Source: Thauera sp.
GTDB taxonomy: Bacteria > Pseudomonadota > Gammaproteobacteria > Burkholderiales > Rhodocyclaceae
Reading direction: 5' to 3'
NCBI GenBank assembly: GCA_003446655.1
Contig: DMCZ01000044.1
Coordinates: forward strand, 1 to 17,540
DNA length: 17,540 nt
The stretch's first letter is position 1, and each line of letters opens with the position of its first letter. The notes beneath the pieces were generated by a model. It searched no databases and had not been told where the DNA came from. It saw nothing but the letters and a program-made list of their open reading frames with translations. The translations under genes and the position numbers were made by a program. Shown one piece after another: positions 9,165-16,763 of this stretch.

Positions 9165-11135
9165 GTGAAGGAAACGTTCATCGACAAGGCCCCCGATCGA
9201 GCCAGGTGCCATGGCTGTACCCCTGCTGATCGAGACCCTGCAGCGCAGGCAATCCGTGCCGTTGCGCAGGGGGCGGCGCGGGCGAGCACGACGACTGCAA
9301 GCGGCGTTCGCGGCCAGTGGCGCGCGTCGTCGATTCGCATCCTGGGGACTGCCGTGCTTGCACATACGTGCCTCATGGGCGCGGTACAGGCGGCTGAGCT
9401 GACCGCCGGAGGGCCCGGCGTCGCGAAGCCGAAGGAATTCCAGTTCGGCGAGGTGACGGTCCGCACCAAGGGGACGATGACCTACGGCACCATCATCCGC
9501 GCGGATGACCGTAATCCCGAGCTGGTTCCGTACGGCAACGGCGTAGCAGTGGGCGTCAACGGTACGGCGAGGGGCGGCACCAACAATGACGACGGCGAAC
9601 TGAATTACGGGCGTGGCGACCATACCTCGACCGTGCTCAAGGCCGTGCTCGATGCCGACCTGAAGTACCGGAACCTGGGGATGTTCGTGCGCGTCAAGGC
9701 CTGGCACGACTTCGACCTTGAAGATGACAGCGTCCCGCACGGCAATGCGGCCAACGGCTACGCGCCCGACAAGAACCTCAGCGACAAGGGCTTCAGTCGC
9801 CTCGGACGTTTCTCGGGGGCCGACCTGAGGGCCAACGTCTACGGCAACTTCGACCTGGACGGCAAATCCCTGCTCACCCGCATCGGCTATCAGACCATCG
9901 ACTGGGGCTCCCCAGGTACGATTCTGGGCGGTCTGGAGCAGATCAACCCGATCGACAATCCCGCGCGCCTGCGCGCCGGCGCGGTTCCCGAGGAGACCCG
10001 GATTCCGATTCCGGCGGTCTTCGCCAGGCTGGGCCTGAACAAGAACACCAATGTCGAGGCGTTCTACCAGTTCGGCTTCCGCCCCAGTGAACTGGCGGGC
10101 TGCGGCACCTTCGGTGCATTCGTCGACTACGCGACTGCGGGCTGCAACCAGGTCTTCGTCGCGCCTGTGACGGTCAGCGATGCACAAGCCGAGGACCTTG
10201 GGCTGGTCGTCAAGCGCGGGGCGGACGGGGATCCTTCGGACGGCGGCCAATATGGCGTCGGCGTGACTTATCTTGCCGAGAACCTGGGGCAGTTCGGCGC
10301 CTATTTCGCCAACTATCACAGCCGCCGGCTCGCGGTCAGCGTGCTCAAGTCGTCAGGGACCGCCCCGTTCATTCCGGGCGACCCCAACGGCGAGAATGTG
10401 CAGTACTTCGTTGAGTATCCGGAAGACGTGAAGGTCTGGGGGCTGAACTTCAAGACGCGTCTGCCTGACCAGACCCGGGTCTTCGCCGAATATACCTACC
10501 GCCCCAACCAGACCATCCAGTTGGCGACCGGGGATTTGCTCTCGGCATTCGTGTCGAACACCGCCCCGAGCCTGCTCCGGGCCGATGCGACGGCGACGCC
10601 GGCGGGCGGTGTCTACCACGGCTACGACCGCCTCAAGATGAGCCAATTCAGCGCCGGTGCGTCCAGGCCGTTCGGCAAGGTGCTGGGCGGCGACTTCACC
10701 CTGGCGGGCGAAGTCGGCGTGAAGTACATCCACGACCTGCCGGACGTGAGCGAGCGGCGCTACGTTCGCTCCGATCTCTACGGGCAAGGTCCGGTCAATG
10801 GCGTGTGCGTGCCTGGAGCGTCGGCTGCGCAGTGCAGCAACGACGGCTACGCCTCGGCGCTGGCCTGGGGCTACCGCCTGAGGGCATCTTCCGTATATGG
10901 CAATGTCTTCGATGGCGTGGATCTCAAGCCGTCCATCACCTTTGGCCATGACGTGAAGGGCTGGTCCTACGACTCGCTCTTCATCGAGGGACGGCGTCTG
11001 GCGATCGTTGCGTTGCAGGCGGACGTGAAGAAACGGTTCTTCGTCGAGGCCTCCTGGACGCCGATCTGGGGCGGTCGATACAACTTCGCGAAGGACCGGG
11101 ATTTCTTCGCCCTCGCCGTCGGCGCGACCTTCTGA
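9165..11135 (+). CDS. DUF1302-type outer-membrane beta-barrel protein
   Basis: This is a 656-residue exported protein without a known reaction. After the signal it has alternating aromatic/Gly/Asp strands typical of barrels (GMFVRVKAWHDFDLE, RIGYQTIDWGSPGTILGG, QINPIDNPARLRAGAVPEETRI), and it ends in Phe (FFALAVGATF), as many outer-membrane proteins do. The DWG...GG...NP.D pattern with a nearby P-E-E is what I recall for DUF1302 (PF06980). The GTG start at 9165 has AAAGGAG at 9152-9158. The hydrophobic signal core is only at about 57-73 (SIRILGTAVLAHTCLMG), with probable cleavage near VQA, residue 76, so the pre-core segment is unusually long. It has its own leader after a terminator and sits between fatty-acid oxidation and ETF genes, which suggests handling of hydrophobic substrates at the outer membrane (inference). 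A DUF1329 partner, common beside such genes, is absent here. Confidence 0.8.
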   Translation: MKETFIDKAPDRARCHGCTPADRDPAAQAIRAVAQGAARASTTTASGVRGQWRASSIRILGTAVLAHTCLMGAVQAAELTAGGPGVAKPKEFQFGEVTVRTKGTMTYGTIIRADDRNPELVPYGNGVAVGVNGTARGGTNNDDGELNYGRGDHTSTVLKAVLDADLKYRNLGMFVRVKAWHDFDLEDDSVPHGNAANGYAPDKNLSDKGFSRLGRFSGADLRANVYGNFDLDGKSLLTRIGYQTIDWGSPGTILGGLEQINPIDNPARLRAGAVPEETRIPIPAVFARLGLNKNTNVEAFYQFGFRPSELAGCGTFGAFVDYATAGCNQVFVAPVTVSDAQAEDLGLVVKRGADGDPSDGGQYGVGVTYLAENLGQFGAYFANYHSRRLAVSVLKSSGTAPFIPGDPNGENVQYFVEYPEDVKVWGLNFKTRLPDQTRVFAEYTYRPNQTIQLATGDLLSAFVSNTAPSLLRADATATPAGGVYHGYDRLKMSQFSAGASRPFGKVLGGDFTLAGEVGVKYIHDLPDVSERRYVRSDLYGQGPVNGVCVPGASAAQCSNDGYASALAWGYRLRASSVYGNVFDGVDLKPSITFGHDVKGWSYDSLFIEGRRLAIVALQADVKKRFFVEASWTPIWGGRYNFAKDRDFFALAVGATF

Positions 11136-11147
11136 AGACAGGGACAG

Positions 11148-11211
11148 CCGGCAGCTCGCTCAACCCCTTCCGATTGCAAGCCGCACAGCTTGGGAAGGGG
11201 GCGGCTGCCGG
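11148..11211 (+). terminator. Nested two-part hairpin after the DUF1302 gene (terminator or attenuator candidate)
   Basis: Outer arms CCGGCAGC (11148-11155) and GCTGCCGG (11204-11211) enclose inner arms CCCCTTCC (11164-11171) and GGAAGGGG (11193-11200), all perfectly complementary, with a 21-base loop. The hairpin begins 13 bases after the stop codon. There is no T-tract, so it is not a classical rho-independent terminator. It may protect or separate the upstream mRNA from etfBA. Confidence 0.45.
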
Positions 11212-11235
11212 GTCCGATGCAGCCGGTGCCGGCAG

Positions 11236-11336
11236 GTTTGCAAACGACGAACGCGGGGCACGGGATCGAGCAACTCGACTCCGTGGGCATCGCATGCATG
11301 GCGAAACAACACGCCATAGAGGCGCCAGTCGGCGCC
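11236..11336 (+). promoter_or_regulatory. Structured leader of etfBA: palindrome and two small hairpins
   Basis: Ahead of etfB lie a perfect palindrome GTTTGCAAAC (11236-11245), an ATGGCG/CGCCAT hairpin (11298-11317), and a GGCGCC/GGCGCC hairpin with a 4-base loop (11321-11336). The strong AAGGAGGA ribosome-binding site begins only 7 bases after the last hairpin. The palindrome could be an operator for a dimeric regulator, and the hairpins could affect translation. No regulator is identified and no promoter hexamers stand out. Confidence 0.3.
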
Positions 11337-11356
11337 AATAACAAGGAGGATGACTC

Positions 11357-12106
11357 ATGAAGATTCTGGTCCCAGTCAAACGCGTTGTGGATTACAACGT
11401 CAAGGTTCGCGTCAAGGCCGATGGCAGCGGCGTCGATCTGGCGAACGTCAAGATGTCGATGAACCCCTTCGACGAGATCGCGGTGGAAGAGGCCGTGCGG
11501 CTGAAGGAAGCCGACGTGATCACCGAAGTCGTGGCCGTGAGTTGCGGCGTGGGCGCCTGCCAGGAGACGCTGCGTGCGGCGCTGGCGATCGGTGCCGACC
11601 GCGCCATCCTGGTCGAGACCGACGTCGAGCTGCAGCCGCTGGCCGTGGCCAAGCTGCTCAAGGCCGTGTGCGACAAGGAACAGCCGAACCTGGTGATCTG
11701 CGGCAAGCAGGCGATCGACGACGACGCCAACCAGACCGGCCAGATGCTGGCCGCGCTGGCCGGCTGGCCGCAGGCGACCTTCGCCTCGAAGGTGGCGCTG
11801 GCCGATGGCAAGGCGCAGGTCACGCGCGAGATCGACGGCGGCCTCGAGACCCTGTCGGTGGGCCTGCCGGCGGTGATCACCACCGACCTGCGCCTGAACG
11901 AGCCGCGCTACGCCACGCTGCCCAACATCATGAAGGCCAAGAAGAAGCCGCTCGACACCGTCAAGCCGGCCGATCTGGGCGTCGATGTGGCCCCGCGCCT
12001 GGCGACCCTGAAAGTGTCCGAGCCGCCCAAGCGCAGCGCCGGCGAGCGCGTGGCCGACGTGGCCCAACTGGTCGACAAACTCAAGAACGTTGCGAAGGTG
12101 ATCTGA
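11357..12106 (+). CDS. etfB: Electron transfer flavoprotein beta subunit
   Basis: This is the 249-residue small subunit of the soluble ETF heterodimer. With EtfA it takes electrons from acyl-CoA dehydrogenases and carries them to ETF:quinone oxidoreductase. The N-terminus MKILVPVKRVVDYNVKVRVK and the segment MSMNPFDEIAVEEAVRLKE are diagnostic, and the AMP-binding-type region 'CGKQAIDDDANQTGQMLAALAG' follows. Length is exactly that of the family. The start is set by AAGGAGGA at 11343-11350, seven bases before the ATG; an overlapping ATG at 11350 is in another frame. etfA starts 2 bases after the stop, so the pair is translationally coupled. Confidence 0.97.
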   Translation: MKILVPVKRVVDYNVKVRVKADGSGVDLANVKMSMNPFDEIAVEEAVRLKEADVITEVVAVSCGVGACQETLRAALAIGADRAILVETDVELQPLAVAKLLKAVCDKEQPNLVICGKQAIDDDANQTGQMLAALAGWPQATFASKVALADGKAQVTREIDGGLETLSVGLPAVITTDLRLNEPRYATLPNIMKAKKKPLDTVKPADLGVDVAPRLATLKVSEPPKRSAGERVADVAQLVDKLKNVAKVI

Positions 12107-12108
12107 AC

Positions 12109-13044
12109 ATGGCCATTCTCGTTATTGCTGAACACGACAATCAATCGCTGAAGGCCTCGACGCTGAACACCGTGGCCGCCGCTGCCAGGCTCGGTGGCGA
12201 TGTGCACATGCTGGTGGCCGGTGCCGGCTGCGCCGGTGTGGCCGAAGCCGCCGCCAAGGTGGCCGGTGTGGCCAAGGTGCTGGTGTGCGACGCTGCTCAT
12301 TACGAAGCCCAGACCGCCGAGAACGTGGCCGAGCTGGTGAAGGGCCTGGCCGCCGGCTATAGCCACGTGCTCGCCCCGGCGACCCCGGCTGGCAAGAACA
12401 TGCTGCCGCGCGTCGCCGCGCTGCTCGACGTGGCGCAGATCAGCGACATCGTCGCGGTCGAGGCCGCGGACACCTTCGTGCGCCCGATCTACGCCGGCAA
12501 CGCGCTCGCCACCGTGAAGAGCGCCGATGCGGTCAAGGTCATCACCGTGCGCACCACGGCCTTCGACGTCGCGGCCGCCGACGGTAACGCCGCCGCCATC
12601 GAGGCGGTCGCCGCCGCTGCCGACCTGGGCGTGACCGCGCTCGTGAGCCGCGAGATCGTCAAGAGCGCGCGTCCCGAACTCGGTGCCGCCAAGATCATCG
12701 TCTCCGGCGGCCGCGGCCTGGGCAGCGGCGACGCCTACCACCAGTTGCTCGAGCCGCTCGCCGACAAGCTCGGTGCCGCGCTCGGCGCCAGCCGCGCCGC
12801 GGTCGATGCGGGCTACGTGCCCAACGACTACCAGGTCGGCCAGACCGGCAAGATCGTCGCCCCGCAGCTCTACATCGCGGTCGGCATCTCGGGCGCGATC
12901 CAGCATCTTGCGGGCATGAAGGATTCCAAGGTGATCGTGGCGATCAACAAGGATCCGGAAGCGCCGATCTTCCAGGTGGCCGACTATGGTCTCGTGGGCG
13001 ATCTGTTCCAGGTGGTGCCGGAGCTGACATCCATCCTTGCCTGA
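12109..13044 (+). CDS. etfA: Electron transfer flavoprotein alpha subunit
   Basis: This 311-residue subunit holds the FAD of ETF. The C-terminal FAD-binding domain is complete: SGGRGLGSGDAYHQLLEPLA, then GYVPNDYQVGQTGKIVAPQLY with the QVGQTG flavin contacts, the GISGAIQHLAGM helix, and VAINKDPEAPIFQVADYGLVGD. The N-terminal domain (about residues 1-190) has the usual Ala-rich alpha/beta fold. The ATG at 12109 is 2 bases after etfB. A clear terminator follows about 75 bases downstream, so etfBA form their own transcript end. Confidence 0.97.
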   Translation: MAILVIAEHDNQSLKASTLNTVAAAARLGGDVHMLVAGAGCAGVAEAAAKVAGVAKVLVCDAAHYEAQTAENVAELVKGLAAGYSHVLAPATPAGKNMLPRVAALLDVAQISDIVAVEAADTFVRPIYAGNALATVKSADAVKVITVRTTAFDVAAADGNAAAIEAVAAAADLGVTALVSREIVKSARPELGAAKIIVSGGRGLGSGDAYHQLLEPLADKLGAALGASRAAVDAGYVPNDYQVGQTGKIVAPQLYIAVGISGAIQHLAGMKDSKVIVAINKDPEAPIFQVADYGLVGDLFQVVPELTSILA

Positions 13045-13118
13045 TCGGACGCCGCGTTCTCGCTTCCAGCGGGTTCGACAGATCTCGTCTTCCTGCCCGC
13101 TGAGCGCTCGAACCGTTC

Positions 13119-13155
13119 CGGCTCGGGAACGCACTGCTTCCCGAGCCGTTTTGTT
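13119..13155 (+). terminator. Rho-independent terminator after etfA
   Basis: An 11-base perfect stem, CGGCTCGGGAA (13119-13129) with TTCCCGAGCCG (13138-13148), encloses an 8-base loop and is followed directly by TTTTGTT. This is a strong classical terminator separating etfBA from the ETF-QO gene. Upstream there are weaker alternative pairings (AGCGGG/CCCGCT, and GGTTCGA/TCGAACC), which I take as incidental. Confidence 0.88.
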
Positions 13156-13215
13156 GACCTCGTATTGCGGGTCATGATCGCCCAGGTCAGGACCCTGCCA
13201 AAGGAGTATCGAACC

Positions 13216-14850
13216 ATGCGCGAATCGATGGAATTCGATGTGCTGATCGTCGGCGGCGGCCCTGCGGGGCTGTCGGCAGCGATCAAGCTCAAGCAACTGG
13301 CCGCCGAGAAGGGCCAGGAACTCTCGGTCTGCCTGATCGAGAAGGCCGCCGAGATCGGCGCCCACATCCTGTCGGGGGCCGTCATGGACCCGCAGGCGCT
13401 GACCGAACTCTTCCCCGACTGGAAGGAACGCGGCGCACCGCTCAACACCGCGGTCACCGAGGACCGCGTGCTGTTCCTCTCCGAGACCGGCGCCCGCCAG
13501 GCCCCCAACGGCCTGCTGCCCGACTGCTTCGTTAACCACGGCAACTACATCGTGCGCCTGGGCAACGTCGTGAAGTGGCTCGGCGAGCAGGCCGAGGCGC
13601 TGGGCGTGGAGGTCTATCCGGGCTTTGCCGGTGCCGAAATCCTGTTCGACGAGGCGGGCGCGGTGAAGGGCGTCGCCACCGGCGACATGGGGCTCAATCG
13701 TGACGGCACACCCGGCCCGCACCACCAGCCGGGCATGGAGCTGCACGCCAAATACACGCTGTTCGCCGAGGGCTGTCGTGGCCACCTCGGCAAGCAGCTC
13801 GAGGCGAAGTTCAATCTGCGCGACGGCGCCGACCCCCAGACCTACGGCATCGGCATCAAGGAGCTGTGGGAGGTGAAGCCCCAGCAGCATCAGCCGGGCT
13901 TGGTGGTGCACACCGCCGGCTGGCCGATGGACAAGGCCACCTATGGCGGCGGCTTCGTCTATCACCTCGAGGACAACCTGGTCGCGGTCGGCTTCGTGGT
14001 CGGGCTCAACTACGCCAACCCGCATCTGTCGCCCTTCGAGGAGATGCAGCGCTACAAGACCCACCCCGAGATCCGCAAGGTCCTGGAAGGCGGCAAGCGC
14101 CTGCAGTACGGCGCCCGCGCGATCGCCGCCGGCGGCCTGCAGAGCCTGCCCAGGCTGGTGTTCCCGGGCGGCGGCCTTATCGGTGACGACGCCGGCTTCC
14201 TCAACGCCGCGCGCATCAAGGGCAGCCACGCCGCGATCAAGTCCGGCATGCTCGCCGCCGAAGCCGCGTTCGAGGCCTTGGCCGCAGAGCGCCAGCGCGA
14301 CACGCTCGAGGCCTATCCGGCCGCCTTCCAGGCCTCCTGGCTGCACGCCGAGCTGCACAAGACGCGCAACTTCAAGCCCTACATGAAGAAGGGTTTGTGG
14401 GTCGGCTCGCTGCTGTTCGGCATCGACCAGGTGCTGTTCAAGGGCAAGGTGCCGTGGACGCTGCACAACACCTCGGACCACGACCAGCTCAAGCCGGCGG
14501 CCGCGTGCGGGAAGATCAATTATCCGAAGCCGGACGGCGTGCTCACCTTCGATCGCCTCTCGTCGGTGTTCCTGTCCAACACCAACCACGAGGAAGAGCA
14601 GCCCTGCCATCTGCAGCTCAAAGACGCCTCGGTGCCGATCGCGATCAACCTGGCGAAATACGACGCCCCCGAGCAGCGGTACTGCCCGGCCGGGGTGTAC
14701 GAGATCGTTCAGGCCGAAGCCGGCCCACGCCTGCAGATCAACGCGCAGAACTGCGTGCACTGCAAGACCTGCGACATCAAGGACCCGACCCAGAACATCA
14801 ACTGGGTGGTCCCGCAGGGCGGCGAAGGGCCGATCTACCAAGGGATGTGA
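13216..14850 (+). CDS. Electron transfer flavoprotein:ubiquinone oxidoreductase (ETF-QO)
   Basis: This 544-residue membrane-associated FAD/4Fe-4S enzyme passes electrons from reduced ETF to ubiquinone. The N-terminal FAD motif VGGGPAG is at 12-18. The middle shows the ETF-QO signature KELWEVKPQQHQPGLVVHTAGWP and the second flavin segment FPGGGLIGDDAGFLN. The C-terminal ferredoxin-like part has the four cluster ligands Cys490 (YCPAG) and Cys513, Cys516, Cys519 (NCVHCKTCDIKDP). An open frame extends to 13165, but the ATG at 13216 has AAAGGAG at 13200-13206 and gives the usual length. It follows the etfA terminator, so it has its own promoter or depends on read-through. The NADH dehydrogenase gene follows after 49 bases. 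Symbols vary (etfD, fixC-like), so none is given. Confidence 0.96.
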   Translation: MRESMEFDVLIVGGGPAGLSAAIKLKQLAAEKGQELSVCLIEKAAEIGAHILSGAVMDPQALTELFPDWKERGAPLNTAVTEDRVLFLSETGARQAPNGLLPDCFVNHGNYIVRLGNVVKWLGEQAEALGVEVYPGFAGAEILFDEAGAVKGVATGDMGLNRDGTPGPHHQPGMELHAKYTLFAEGCRGHLGKQLEAKFNLRDGADPQTYGIGIKELWEVKPQQHQPGLVVHTAGWPMDKATYGGGFVYHLEDNLVAVGFVVGLNYANPHLSPFEEMQRYKTHPEIRKVLEGGKRLQYGARAIAAGGLQSLPRLVFPGGGLIGDDAGFLNAARIKGSHAAIKSGMLAAEAAFEALAAERQRDTLEAYPAAFQASWLHAELHKTRNFKPYMKKGLWVGSLLFGIDQVLFKGKVPWTLHNTSDHDQLKPAAACGKINYPKPDGVLTFDRLSSVFLSNTNHEEEQPCHLQLKDASVPIAINLAKYDAPEQRYCPAGVYEIVQAEAGPRLQINAQNCVHCKTCDIKDPTQNINWVVPQGGEGPIYQGM

Positions 14851-14899
14851 GCGCCGGCTCCCTCACTGCGCCTGCACCCGCCCACAGGATGATGAACGG

Positions 14900-16327
14900 A
14901 TGAATCAAAGCACCACCAGCACCCCGCACCGCATCGTCATCGTCGGTGGTGGTGCGGGCGGATTCGAGCTCGCCACCCGCCTGGGCGACACGCTCGGCCG
15001 TCGTGGCAAGGCCGAGATCACCCTCATCGAGCGCAAGCACAGCCACGTCTGGAAGCCCAAGCTGCATGAGATCGCCGCCGGCAGCATGGACTTTGGCGAC
15101 CACGAGGTCGGCTACCTCGCGCATGCCCACCGGCATGGCTTTCGCTTTCGCATCGGCGAGATGACCGGCATCGACCGCATCACGCGCGAAGTCCACGTCG
15201 CCCCCTTCACCGACCGCAAGGGCGGCGAACTGACGCCGGCGCGCTCCTTCCCCTACGACACGCTGGTCATCGCCGTGGGCAGCCAGAGCAACGACTTCGG
15301 CACCCCCGGAGTGCGGGAGCACGCGCTCAAGCTCGAGACCGCGGCCGACGCGCGCCGTTTTCATACACGCATGGTGCATGCCTGCGTGCGCGCACAGGCG
15401 CAGCAGACGCAACTGCGCCCGGAACAGCTCAAGGTGGCGATCATCGGCGCCGGCGCCACCGGGGTCGAGCTGTCGGCCGAGCTGCACCACACGATGCGCC
15501 AGGTCGTGGCCTACGGCCTCGATCGCGTCGACGCCAAGCGCGACATCAAGGTGGTGCTGATCGAGGCTGGCCCGCGCGTACTGCCCGCCCTGCCCGAGCG
15601 CCTGTCACGCTCGACCGAGCGCCTGCTGCGCAAGCTCGGCGTCGAAGTGCATACCGGCGCCAAGGTCGCCGAAGTGCTGGCCGACGGCGTGCGCCTGGCC
15701 GACGGCTCGGTACTGCCGGCAGAGCTGACCGTGTGGGCGGCCGGCGTCAAGGCCGCGGAATTCCTCACCCGCCTCGACGGCCTGGAGACCAATCGCCTCA
15801 ACCAGTTGCTGGTGCGCCAGACCTTGCAGACGACCCTCGATGCAGACATCTTCGCCATCGGCGACTGCGCCGCCTGCCCCTGGCCGGAGAAGAACGGCTT
15901 CGTCCCGCCACGCGCCCAGGTGGCCCACCAGCAAGCCTCGCACCTGTTCAAGCAGATCCGCCGCCGCCTCGACGGCAAGCCGCTGCAGGACTACCACTAC
16001 CGCGATCTCGGCTCGCTCGTCTCGCTCGGCAAGTTCAGCACCGTCGGCAACATGATGGGCGGCCTGGTGCGCGGCGACCTGTTCATCGCAGGCTGGTACG
16101 CCAAGCCGATGTATACCTCGCTTTACAAGATGCACGAGCTCGCCCTGCACGGCTGGGCCAAGGTGATCCTGGATCACCTTCGCGCGCACGCTGACGCGGC
16201 GCACGGAACCGCAGGTGAAGCTGCACTGAGGGGCATCCGAACCAGGCGATCCATCCACCTGGCGCTAGGTGCCGAAACACCCTTTTGCCCGCGCTCGTTT
16301 CCGAGTGTTGCCGAATTGCCGTATTGA
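14900..16327 (+). CDS. ndh: Type II NADH:quinone oxidoreductase (NDH-2), with an extended C-terminus
   Basis: This single-subunit, non-proton-pumping flavoprotein oxidises NADH and reduces quinone at the membrane. It has two Rossmann motifs, VGGGAGG near residues 15-21 (FAD) and GAGATG at 183-188 (NADH), and the FAD-closing motif FAIGDCA with Gly321-Asp322. The C-terminal membrane-anchoring amphipathic segment is MYTSLYKMHELALHGWAKVILDHL. Start: ATG at 14900 with AGGATGA at 14886-14892. The frame gives 475 residues against about 430-445 usual in the family. The last ~35 residues (from about RGIRTRRSIH) look like translated non-coding DNA and overlap the -35 of the next gene's promoter. A TGA in the +1 frame at 16227-16229 would end the protein at 442 codons, so a one-base indel is suspected. 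It sits 49 bases after ETF-QO and probably shares its transcript. Confidence 0.9.
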   Translation: MNQSTTSTPHRIVIVGGGAGGFELATRLGDTLGRRGKAEITLIERKHSHVWKPKLHEIAAGSMDFGDHEVGYLAHAHRHGFRFRIGEMTGIDRITREVHVAPFTDRKGGELTPARSFPYDTLVIAVGSQSNDFGTPGVREHALKLETAADARRFHTRMVHACVRAQAQQTQLRPEQLKVAIIGAGATGVELSAELHHTMRQVVAYGLDRVDAKRDIKVVLIEAGPRVLPALPERLSRSTERLLRKLGVEVHTGAKVAEVLADGVRLADGSVLPAELTVWAAGVKAAEFLTRLDGLETNRLNQLLVRQTLQTTLDADIFAIGDCAACPWPEKNGFVPPRAQVAHQQASHLFKQIRRRLDGKPLQDYHYRDLGSLVSLGKFSTVGNMMGGLVRGDLFIAGWYAKPMYTSLYKMHELALHGWAKVILDHLRAHADAAHGTAGEAALRGIRTRRSIHLALGAETPFCPRSFPSVAELPY

Positions 16328-16345
16328 ATCCGACTCCTGTATAAA
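16316..16345 (+). promoter_or_regulatory. Sigma70-type promoter for the His-rich protein gene
   Basis: TTGCCG (16316-16321) and TATAAA (16340-16345) are separated by 18 bases, giving a good -10 and an acceptable -35. The predicted start of transcription is about 16352, leaving a leader of roughly 55 bases that contains the CCTG tract. Confidence 0.55.
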
Positions 16346-16369
16346 CCGGCCACGGATCGCGAAAGGCTC

Positions 16370-16393
16370 CCTGCCTGCCTGCCTGCCTGCCTG
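16370..16393 (+). repeat. (CCTG)6 tetranucleotide tract in a 5' leader
   Basis: Six perfect CCTG units lie between the predicted promoter and the ATG of the His-rich protein gene, ending 13 bases before the start codon, where a ribosome-binding site would be expected. No purine-rich Shine-Dalgarno sequence is seen. An in-frame TGA at 16392-16394 shows that the tract is not translated as part of this protein. Confidence 0.85.
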
Positions 16394-16406
16394 AACCCGA
16401 CCCGAC

Positions 16407-16763
16407 ATGACCTTTCTTCTGGCCACCTCTATCTTCTCGAAAAGGATCGCTCGCGCGCTGGCGAGAGTGTTGGTTGGGCTGCTGATGCTCTCGCATGCCC
16501 TGTTCGCATTCTCGAGCGCAACATCCCTGTCGCGCGCACCCTTGCGTGCGACTACACACGCGCATACTGGGGCGGCCACGGATCAAAACGATCATGGTCA
16601 TAGCGATGATGACTTCGAGGACGAGGGCAGCCCCCACCAGCACGGTCACAACCCGGCTGATCACAGCCACGACAAGCCGAACGTACCACCCACGCACGCG
16701 ATGGGCGTTCCGCCGCTGTCCAATCAGCCTAAATCCGGCAGTTACCTCACCACGTTTGCATGA
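16407..16763 (+). CDS. Exported His-rich, probably metal-binding protein; C-terminus replaced by a repeat element
   Basis: This 118-residue protein has a basic N-region (SKRIARALAR), a hydrophobic core at about 20-36 (VLVGLLMLSHALFAF) and then a hydrophilic part with ten histidines (51, 53, 63, 65, 77, 79, 81, 86, 88, 97) and many Asp/Glu, densest in HQHGHNPADHSHDKPNVPP. This looks like small periplasmic proteins found near heavy-metal efflux genes in betaproteobacteria, so binding of divalent cations is likely but not proven. No efflux gene remains nearby. Residues 108-118 (PKSGSYLTTFA) and the stop codon are encoded by the inverted-repeat element starting at 16728, so the native C-terminus seems to have been lost. 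It has its own promoter, but no good ribosome-binding site. The gene may be a decaying remnant. Confidence 0.6.
   Translation: MTFLLATSIFSKRIARALARVLVGLLMLSHALFAFSSATSLSRAPLRATTHAHTGAATDQNDHGHSDDDFEDEGSPHQHGHNPADHSHDKPNVPPTHAMGVPPLSNQPKSGSYLTTFA

Noticed and set aside
11908..14841. 977-codon minus-strand open frame opposite etfB, etfA and ETF-QO
   Set aside because: It is long only because stop codons are rare in GC-rich antisense. It crosses three genes and a strong terminator on the other strand.
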